From Bacteriovorax sp. PP10 (GTDB lineage Bacteria > Bdellovibrionota > Bacteriovoracia > Bacteriovoracales > Bacteriovoracaceae): 64,000 nucleotides of DNA. Below, one piece after another: positions 57,689 to 64,000 of the stretch. How positions within the stretch are numbered: position 1 is the stretch's first letter; each line of letters starts with the position of its first letter. Made by a program: the position numbers and the translations under genes. The notes below the pieces were generated by a model that was given only the letters and a program-made list of their open reading frames with translations, was not told where the DNA came from and made no database searches. The DNA lies in contig NZ_JAYGJQ010000003.1 in NCBI RefSeq assembly GCF_035013165.1, positions 124,001-188,000 of the forward strand, written 5' to 3'.

Positions 57689-60600
57689 ATGAATTCAAAG
57701 CCTAATCTTGCCGAAATTACCAAGTTTCTTATTATCTCCATCATTGTTGGCGTCGTTTCATTTTATGTCGCAGAATTCTCCCTGTTAATTACGGCCGTCC
57801 CGGGCCAGGTTTCAGCGTTCTATATTCCGGCCGGTTTAAGCATCGCCATATTGATCGTTTTTGGGGTCCGATTTCTACCGATTATTTTCCTGGCAAAATT
57901 CATCCTGGGAATTTCCCATGACCGCAGTTTGTATCAAAATTTTATTAGTTGTACTGCCAGCGGTGTTGAAGCTTACATCGGATATTATCTCTACAATTCA
58001 TTCCGCTATTTAATCGACGAGTTCTTCGAATATCAGTCCCATTTAACCTTAGTCGTTTTAGTGGGCCTTTTATCACCGATATTTTCAGCACTTTTAGGCG
58101 TCACCAATCTCTATTATTTGGGAATCATCCCGGATACGAGCTATTTTACCAATTTCATCACTTGGTATACGGGTGACTTTTTAAGTATTTTGATCATATT
58201 GCCGGCCTTTATAGCGTCTCAACGTGAAAAGCACCGGATATTCGATTTTTTTGCGCCTGTGATAGCGATCGGATTTACGCTTTTATTCAAAATAGAGACT
58301 ATGGCGCCGTATCTGTTTCTCTTATTTTTAACACTTTTAGTCCCGGCCATTTTTGGCTCTGTTATGGGGATTTATTATTCGCTTATTGCTGTCGCGTTGA
58401 CACTAAATTGGTTTTTAGTAGGTCATGCGGGGCCATTTTCATTGGGAAGTTTTCAGGAAAACATGATTTCTATGCAGTTTTTCCTGCTGGCCGCAGCGAT
58501 AACAGCGCTATGTCTGGAAGGATTTAAAAAGACGAATCTTTTTAAAAGTGCGCTGCCGCCATTGTTATCCTTCTGGCTTTTGACCGGCATTGTTTATTAC
58601 CATTATCACACGCAAAAAGACCTTACGAATGAGAAAATCATCACGAATGTTATCCAGGATTTTGAAACACGCCTGGTTGAAAAGATGAGTTTTTATGAAA
58701 ATTCGATCAGAGGCGCTTCTGGTTTTGTCGCCGGATCGATGACCGTTCAAAAAGATGAATGGAGCGAATACGTCAGATCTATTTCTGTGGTTGATAAATT
58801 AAGTGGAATTGATGGCGTTGGAATTATTTATCCCAAGCTTGATAAATCACCTTCTCATGTTTATGTTTTTCCTGAAGATTTAAATTTTAACAGCAACTTT
58901 GAAAACATTGTTAATCATCCGGAAATGTTCAGCCTGCTTCAACAGGCCATTAATCGCGATAAACCGCTTTTATCACCGGCAATTAAAATTAACCTGGACG
59001 GAAAAGCTGAGAAGTTAGTTTCGTTTTTAATCCATCCTGTAAAGAAAAATGACCGTTTTGTCGCATGGATTATTGCGCCGATTGAAATGGATCTCTTTTT
59101 TAAATCAGTGGCCGAAGTCAGATACCCGGCCATCGATATTGATATTTATGATGGCGACAGCAATATTGATCAAAAGAAAGTTTATAGTAAAATTGTCGAT
59201 GAACGTCTAAGACAGGGGCCATCTCCTTATTCGAGAATTACAAATGTCTTACTCGCCGATCACAGTTTTACAATTGATTGGAATGAAACTCTCCGTTATG
59301 TAACATCTCATAGTTCACAAAATGCGCTGCTTATTTTAGTGGGCTCATGCTTCAGCTTAATTTTTACCGGCTTCTTTTTAAATCTTAAACTCATCAGTGT
59401 GAAGGCCAACAAAATTGCCGACAGTAAAACATTTGAGTTACGTGAATCAGAAGAAAAATTTAAATCACTTTTTGAAAACTCAAGTGATGCCGTTATTTTA
59501 TTCAATGCCAATGAAATTATCGATTGCAATCCGGAGAGTTTAGAACTCTTTGGAAAACGCTCAAAAAAAGACCTTCTCAATACGCCTTTATACGACTTCT
59601 TTTCGATCAGAGACTTAGGCTCAGTTGAAAGCAGCAATCTATTTGAGAGCAAGGTCCGTGAAGTTAAGTACAAAAAAATGGTGAAATTTGAGTGCTTTTG
59701 CCTGCGCTCAGGACTCCCCTTCTTTGCCGAAATGCACTTACACTATATTGAAGTTAACGACAAATTCATTTATCAGGCAGTTGTACGAGACATTTCAGAA
59801 AGAAAGAAAATTGAGCAAAACCTTACGAAGTCTAAAGAGCTAGCTGAAGATGCGGCCAGAGCAAAATCGAACTTCTTGTCGACGATGAGTCATGAGATCA
59901 GAACCCCATTAAACGGTGTTATCGGAATGATTAATATCATTTTAGATGAAAATCCAAAATCAGAAATCAGAGAAGACTTAGAAACGATCAAATATTCGGC
60001 CGATAACCTGCTTCATATTGTTAATGAAGTTCTAGATTACAACAAAATCGAGTCAGGAAAGATCGTTTTAGAAAAGAAAGTCTTTAATTTAAAGAATCTT
60101 TGTGAAAACATTTTAAAAATTCACCGTCCGAAGGCCATTGAAAAGAATCTTAAACTTACCCTGGAATTTGATCCAAAGATTCCGGCCGAAGTTATTGGCG
60201 ATGAATACCGAAACACGCAGATTTTAAACAACCTGCTTAGTAACTCACTTAAGTTTACTGAGTCCGGTGAAGTGGCCTTGTTTGTGCGCCTAAAGCAGAA
60301 AAAAGAAGACTCTTGTGTGATTGAATTTAAAGTCAGCGATACAGGTATTGGTATTGATAAAAATAAGCAACGTGAAATCTTTAAAGATTTTACTCAGGCA
60401 GAAAGCGATCACACCCGCAAATATGGTGGAACTGGCCTTGGGCTTGCGATTACAAAACGTCTGGTTGAAATCCAAAACGGACGCATTGATGTAACTTCAA
60501 ACAACAATCAAGGAACGAGTTTTGTTTTCACGATTCATTTTAACCTTAGACCGGAAATTTCTATGAGCGTTACATCTAATTCATCTCAAAAAGAACAAGT

Positions 60601-60964
60601 TGGCTTTGAAGGGCAAAGAATCCTTTTAGTTGAAGACAACCAGGTCAATATTATCGTGACTAAAAAATTCTTAGAAAAATGGGGCCTTAAAGTAGACGTT
60701 GCTATAAATGGTTTAGAGGCCGTCAATCACGTGCGTGCTATTCGCTATGATTTAATCCTAATGGACCTTCACATGCCGCTTATGGATGGTTTTGAAGCGA
60801 CGAAAAAGATTAGAGAGTTCAATAAGGACACGCCTATCATCGGTCTATCGGCCGACGTTATGACGGAGTCTGTGTCTTCCCTACAATCTATTGGCATGAA
60901 CGATTTTGTGACTAAGCCATTCCGTCCGAATGACTTTTTTATTAAGCTGAAGACTTTCATTTAG
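57689..60964 (+). CDS. Hybrid histidine kinase: MASE1-CHASE-PAS-HisKA-HATPase-REC
   Basis: A 1091-residue membrane hybrid kinase. Residues 1-300 are a MASE1-like multi-helix sensor (PGQVSAFYIPAGLSIAILIV). Residues about 310-560 form a periplasmic CHASE domain between two helices (ENSIRGASGFVAGSM). A PAS domain lies at about 590-705 (FKSLFENSSDAVILFNANE). Phosphoacceptor His735 is in STMSHEIRTPLNG; the ATP site has NNLLSNSLKFT, DTGIGI and GGTGLGLAI. The receiver at about 970-1091 has Asp1026 (LILMDLHMPLMDG). CHASE domains bind small extracellular ligands in other organisms; the ligand here is unknown. Confidence 0.94.
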   Translation: MNSKPNLAEITKFLIISIIVGVVSFYVAEFSLLITAVPGQVSAFYIPAGLSIAILIVFGVRFLPIIFLAKFILGISHDRSLYQNFISCTASGVEAYIGYYLYNSFRYLIDEFFEYQSHLTLVVLVGLLSPIFSALLGVTNLYYLGIIPDTSYFTNFITWYTGDFLSILIILPAFIASQREKHRIFDFFAPVIAIGFTLLFKIETMAPYLFLLFLTLLVPAIFGSVMGIYYSLIAVALTLNWFLVGHAGPFSLGSFQENMISMQFFLLAAAITALCLEGFKKTNLFKSALPPLLSFWLLTGIVYYHYHTQKDLTNEKIITNVIQDFETRLVEKMSFYENSIRGASGFVAGSMTVQKDEWSEYVRSISVVDKLSGIDGVGIIYPKLDKSPSHVYVFPEDLNFNSNFENIVNHPEMFSLLQQAINRDKPLLSPAIKINLDGKAEKLVSFLIHPVKKNDRFVAWIIAPIEMDLFFKSVAEVRYPAIDIDIYDGDSNIDQKKVYSKIVDERLRQGPSPYSRITNVLLADHSFTIDWNETLRYVTSHSSQNALLILVGSCFSLIFTGFFLNLKLISVKANKIADSKTFELRESEEKFKSLFENSSDAVILFNANEIIDCNPESLELFGKRSKKDLLNTPLYDFFSIRDLGSVESSNLFESKVREVKYKKMVKFECFCLRSGLPFFAEMHLHYIEVNDKFIYQAVVRDISERKKIEQNLTKSKELAEDAARAKSNFLSTMSHEIRTPLNGVIGMINIILDENPKSEIREDLETIKYSADNLLHIVNEVLDYNKIESGKIVLEKKVFNLKNLCENILKIHRPKAIEKNLKLTLEFDPKIPAEVIGDEYRNTQILNNLLSNSLKFTESGEVALFVRLKQKKEDSCVIEFKVSDTGIGIDKNKQREIFKDFTQAESDHTRKYGGTGLGLAITKRLVEIQNGRIDVTSNNNQGTSFVFTIHFNLRPEISMSVTSNSSQKEQVGFEGQRILLVEDNQVNIIVTKKFLEKWGLKVDVAINGLEAVNHVRAIRYDLILMDLHMPLMDGFEATKKIREFNKDTPIIGLSADVMTESVSSLQSIGMNDFVTKPFRPNDFFIKLKTFI

Positions 60965-61092
60965 TTTTTAAAAAAACGCACAGGAATCTACGACCTATAA
61001 AATAGTATATTGATTGACTTTAATCAGCTATTCCATTTGAATATTAGTAATAATATGAATTTATAGTTACACATTAAACCTTTGGGGGACCA

Positions 61093-61824
61093 ATGACATT
61101 TTCACTATTCTCAGGCGCGGGCCTTGAATTGTTTCTTCGTTACATTCATTACTTTTCTGGAGTGATCTGGATTGGAATGCTTTATTACTTTAACTTCGTT
61201 CAAGGTGAATGGTTCAAAGAACTAGACGCTAACGACGCTATTAAATCTTCTCGTGGTGTTGCAGTTAGAACACTAGTGCCAAGAGTTCTTGCTTGGTTCA
61301 GATATGGTGCTCTTGCAACTTTCATTTCAGGGGTAGCTATTCTTGGAATTAAAGGACAAAGTTTTGGTTCAGAAATGTTCAACACATCTTGGTGGGCATT
61401 CATCGGAACTGGAGCTCTTTTAGGAACGATCATGTTCTTAAACGTATGGTTGATTATCTGGCCAAATCAAAAGATCGTTATCGCTTCAGCTAAACAAGTT
61501 GCTGGTGGTGGAACTGCTCTTCCAGAAGCTGCTGCAGCTGCAGGAAAAGCGGGATTAGCTTCTCGTCACAACACACTTTTTTCTCTTCCAATGTTGTTTT
61601 TAATGGGGGCGGCTTCTCACCTTCCAGCTCAAGTAAACCCTGAGTACAACGGAAAACTTCTTCTTTTAGTTCTTCTTGTAATCATCGGAGCTCTAGAGCT
61701 AAACGCGATTAAAGGAAAAACAGATCACGTGAAAATTACATCTGTTATGGGTGTTGTTCACATGGGAATTTTACTAACTGCAATTCTTTACTTCGTAATT
61801 GAATTTGGCGTACAAAAATTCTAA
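61093..61824 (+). CDS. PuuD/DUF989-like membrane protein
   Basis: A 243-residue protein with about six hydrophobic segments, resembling the membrane half of PuuD urate hydroxylase. Notable are RYIHYFSGVIWIGMLYYFNF with its His, and SWWAFIGTGALLGTIMFLNVW. His residues in the helices suggest haem binding. PuuD of other bacteria carries a C-terminal cytochrome c domain; here that part is missing and a separate cytochrome c gene follows by four bases. No purine-degradation gene is near, so urate oxidation should not be assumed. GGGGGA precedes the ATG. Confidence 0.8.
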   Translation: MTFSLFSGAGLELFLRYIHYFSGVIWIGMLYYFNFVQGEWFKELDANDAIKSSRGVAVRTLVPRVLAWFRYGALATFISGVAILGIKGQSFGSEMFNTSWWAFIGTGALLGTIMFLNVWLIIWPNQKIVIASAKQVAGGGTALPEAAAAAGKAGLASRHNTLFSLPMLFLMGAASHLPAQVNPEYNGKLLLLVLLVIIGALELNAIKGKTDHVKITSVMGVVHMGILLTAILYFVIEFGVQKF

Positions 61825-61828
61825 TTCT

Positions 61829-62185
61829 ATGATTTTAAAAAATACTAAATTTGTAATTCTAGTGGGAGCAGCAATGCTCTCACTAGTTTCTTGCCAAAAA
61901 AGTGACGTTCCTAAACAACCACTTTCGTCTCTAGAGTCACGCGGAAAAGGCGTCTTCCTCTCTAACTGCATTGCTTGCCATAATCCCAACCCATCAATGG
62001 ACGGAAGTATTGGGCCTGCGATTGCGGGATCAAGTCTGGATTTGATCACTCACCGTGTTTTAACACGTGATTATCCGCCGGGGTATAAACCTAAAAGAAA
62101 CTCTGATGTTATGCCGGATTTTCCGCAGCTAAAAGATGACGTTCCTGCGCTTCATGCTTACTTAAATACTTTTATTAAAAAATAG
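61829..62185 (+). CDS. Lipoprotein monohaem cytochrome c
   Basis: A 118-residue protein with a lipobox (LSLVSC) and one c-type haem site CIACH, with a later Met in SDVMPDFP as the likely second haem ligand. GRGVFLSNC-type context (GKGVFLSNCIACHNPNP) is typical of class I cytochromes c. The ATG at 61829 is four bases after the PuuD-like stop, so the two form a translationally linked pair. It should be anchored on the periplasmic side of a membrane and pass electrons from or to the membrane protein. Confidence 0.9.
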   Translation: MILKNTKFVILVGAAMLSLVSCQKSDVPKQPLSSLESRGKGVFLSNCIACHNPNPSMDGSIGPAIAGSSLDLITHRVLTRDYPPGYKPKRNSDVMPDFPQLKDDVPALHAYLNTFIKK

Positions 62186-62187
62186 AA

Positions 62188-62802
62188 TTAAGAGATCTGG
62201 CGTTCGCGTCTGTAATCGATTAAATCGACGATTGAAATAATCGGGATGTGGAATTGTGCTGCAAAGGCCTCAAGCTCGGCCCCTTTAAGTGGCACACCTT
62301 CGTTTGAGAGCGTTTCACATAAAACAGCTACAGGATTTAGGCCTGCTATTTTCATCAAGTCTACAGAAGCTTCTGTGTGTCCTGGACGAACCAAAACACC
62401 TTCATCCCAAGCAATTAAAGGAAAGACATGTCCAGGGCGAACGAAATCTTCTGCCACACTGTTAGCGTTTCCAAGAGCTGAAATTGTCAGCGCTCTATCG
62501 TTAGATGAAATACCAGTATGAGTTCCCGCTTTAACATCGACTGAAACTGTAAAAGCAGTTTCGTATGTGCCCACGTGTTCGTGAACCATTAAAGGAAGAT
62601 TGAGTTTTTTTGCTGTGGCATTGGATAACGGAACACAGATTAATCCACGTCCGTTATTGATCATAAAGTTGACGTGTTCCTTGGTCACAAACTGCGCGGC
62701 CATAATTAAGTCAGCTTCATCTTCGCGTGATTTATCATCACAAACCAGAATGAATTTACCAAGCCTAAGTGCAGAAATCGCTTGTTCAATTGTATGAGAC
62801 AA
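62188..62802 (-). CDS. ribB: 3,4-dihydroxy-2-butanone 4-phosphate synthase
   Basis: A 204-residue RibB that turns ribulose 5-phosphate into the four-carbon riboflavin precursor. Motifs: VCDDKSREDEADLIMAAQFV with the metal-binding Glu, RGLICVPLS, TAFTVSVDVKAGTHTGISS, DFVRPGHVFPL and GHTEASVDLMKIAGL. It lacks the GTP cyclohydrolase II half of RibBA. It is convergent with the cytochrome gene, two bases apart, and no terminator separates them. No FMN riboswitch is seen upstream, where only 11 bases separate it from the next gene. Confidence 0.97.
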   Translation of the reverse strand: MSHTIEQAISALRLGKFILVCDDKSREDEADLIMAAQFVTKEHVNFMINNGRGLICVPLSNATAKKLNLPLMVHEHVGTYETAFTVSVDVKAGTHTGISSNDRALTISALGNANSVAEDFVRPGHVFPLIAWDEGVLVRPGHTEASVDLMKIAGLNPVAVLCETLSNEGVPLKGAELEAFAAQFHIPIISIVDLIDYRRERQIS

Positions 62803-62812
62803 TGGGCACGAC

Positions 62813-64000
62813 CTATGGATGAAACAATAAGTGAAAAGAAGGTTTCGTCACTTCTTGTCCTTTCTTATAACGCTTATAAAGCTCAAAGTCTTGCTTAAAA
62901 AAGTTGTCTAAAGCAACGTAAATTTCTTTAGGCGTCATCGGACGGTCATACTCCAGAGATGCTTTTTCCACTTCTTTGTAGATCGCATCACCCAGCTTAT
63001 CTAAGGCCATAAAAAGCTCCATTTGAGACGGAGACATATTTAACGGGAACTTATCCGCAACGAATTTTTTAACAATAGGAAGTCTTCTTAGAAGCCAGAA
63101 TGTCTTCGACTGGGCATCCATTTTAAACGTAGGATCAATTTTGTAACTCTCAGTTTCCATACGCTCGAAAATTTTTGTCAGGATGAAATCTTTAAGCCTG
63201 TTTTCTTCCATTTTTTTAGGATTTCTCCATTCCGCCACCAGGTCAAACCTTGGGTCGAACTGGATATCACCGGGAGAAAACACATCTAGTTTACCAATAT
63301 TTTCTTTAGTCGCCGGAACTCCGATTGTATTGATAAAAGGAATCATTCCAGGTGTAAACTTTGATTTGAAGATCGGGAAGTAATCTGCGTCTGGTAAAAC
63401 TTTTTTGAAGGCACTAGAGACAACTTCAGAACAAAATAGTCTTTCGTCATCTTTATAGTTCATCGAAAAATCATACTCAATGGTCTTTTTTGTTTTCTGT
63501 TTTGCCAGGACTCGGTCATACATATACTTCGAAGCACGGTGAGCAACGTCAGCGTCTTCATAACGGAAGACCACTTCACGGGCATTCTTACTACTTACGT
63601 GTTCCATAATTGGAGCTGTCACACTTCCAATTTCAATGTGCGCTTCAGTTGTATAAGTTTCCTGTGATTCAGGATTTTTATAAACGAAACTTAAGTGTGA
63701 AAATTGATAATCATTAGAGCCAATTCTGGCGATGGCCGCCGATGAAAAAGCATTACCTCGGGATAAAATCACATCACCGGACTTTAAGTCTTCGTATGAT
63801 TTAAATTCAGTTTCATATTTTGGGTTCACCAGCATGTATGGGAACTCACCTTTTAAATTTGTGTATTCCACTGGAGCATTGGCCATCAGTGAAACGCGCA
63901 TCTCAATCAGGTAGTCTTCAACGTATCTTAGACCTCTGAAAACATCGGTAGCACTTTTTAAACAGTCAGGATCTGCATCGAAATCTTTAAAGGTTGCTTT
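62813..64000 (-). CDS. YiiX-like permuted NlpC/P60 (papain-like) protein, 5' end outside window
   Basis: At least 395 codons; the frame is open to the window edge, so the ATG at 63901 is internal. The readable part begins TFKDFDADPDCLKSATDVF and has no membrane segment. The domain resembles YiiX/YebB-type permuted NlpC/P60 amidases: SGDVILSRG, a His in YQFSHLSFVY, acidic residues in TEAHIEIGSV, and a Cys in RLFCSEVVSSAF. Such folds hydrolyse amide or ester bonds in peptidoglycan or lipids. It lies 11 bases upstream of ribB and is probably cotranscribed. The N-terminus, and hence its location, are not visible. Confidence 0.8.
   Translation of the reverse strand, partial: KATFKDFDADPDCLKSATDVFRGLRYVEDYLIEMRVSLMANAPVEYTNLKGEFPYMLVNPKYETEFKSYEDLKSGDVILSRGNAFSSAAIARIGSNDYQFSHLSFVYKNPESQETYTTEAHIEIGSVTAPIMEHVSSKNAREVVFRYEDADVAHRASKYMYDRVLAKQKTKKTIEYDFSMNYKDDERLFCSEVVSSAFKKVLPDADYFPIFKSKFTPGMIPFINTIGVPATKENIGKLDVFSPGDIQFDPRFDLVAEWRNPKKMEENRLKDFILTKIFERMETESYKIDPTFKMDAQSKTFWLLRRLPIVKKFVADKFPLNMSPSQMELFMALDKLGDAIYKEVEKASLEYDRPMTPKEIYVALDNFFKQDFELYKRYKKGQEVTKPSFHLLFHP

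Noticed and set aside
57305-60960. Several minus-strand frames of 60-120 codons within the kinase and receiver genes
   Set aside because: They lie antisense to well-conserved domains and show no start signals or families.
61093-61824. Firm call of urate hydroxylase
   Set aside because: The protein lacks the cytochrome domain and has no purine-degradation neighbours; only the membrane fold is similar.

Overview
The window is about 64 kb of a low-GC, gene-dense bacterial chromosome. The cell plan is Gram-negative: lipoproteins, an RND pump and an OmpA-like domain. The mix of genes suggests a predatory or related deltaproteobacterium-like lineage (Bdellovibrionota, most like Bacteriovorax or Peredibacter). 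The grounds are a class I lysyl-tRNA synthetase, many small exported proteins of unknown function, HTH proteins with long family-specific C-termini, and several FHA, pseudo-receiver and degenerate HD-GYP signalling proteins. This placement is inferred from family content. No rRNA or tRNA gene, CRISPR array or intact insertion sequence was seen; one REP-associated (RAYT-type) transposase is present.

Layout. 1-3.2 kb: the end of a polyprenyl diphosphate synthase gene, then exported small proteins, including two built on a repeated four-cysteine module. 3.3-11 kb: a minus-strand operon with two tandemly duplicated substrate-binding proteins, a complete LivHMGF branched-chain amino acid ABC importer, a 66-residue protein and class I LysRS. 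11-22.6 kb: small exported proteins, a NamZ-type muramidase, thyA-folA, a RAYT, two tandem families of small exported proteins, a papain-like exported protein and a LemA/TPM-domain operon. 22.6-25.1 kb: an RlhA-like U32 protein.

25.4-33.2 kb holds the most unusual block. A MotB/OmpA-like coiled-coil protein with the ion-binding Asp, a MotA/ExbB/ZorA-like channel protein and an FHA-coiled-coil-membrane protein lie in one operon. A second FHA-coiled-coil-membrane gene converges on it. The FHA domain of this second gene lies upstream of its first ATG and appears to use a non-AUG start. This looks like an ion-driven envelope machine with phosphopeptide-binding cytoplasmic partners. It resembles Zorya ZorAB in its membrane part but lacks the other Zorya genes.

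33.3-48 kb: an RND pump without an adaptor gene, RluE-like and TapT RNA-modification enzymes, PlsC, a tyrosine recombinase with an inserted segment, a 676-residue exported protein, a DedA protein, a KamA / M14 peptidase / hydrolase operon, and HtpX. 47.4-64 kb: an FMN oxidoreductase, a minimal histidine kinase, an XRE regulator with a hydrolase, a pseudo-receiver/HD-GYP-like protein, MnmD, a second Xer-type recombinase, a double-receiver protein next to a MASE1-CHASE-PAS hybrid kinase, a PuuD-like membrane protein with a lipoprotein cytochrome c, RibB, and a YiiX-like protein cut by the window end.

Intrinsic terminators separate most units. Several convergent pairs (30.52, 47.43, 62.19 kb) have almost no space between them and no terminator.
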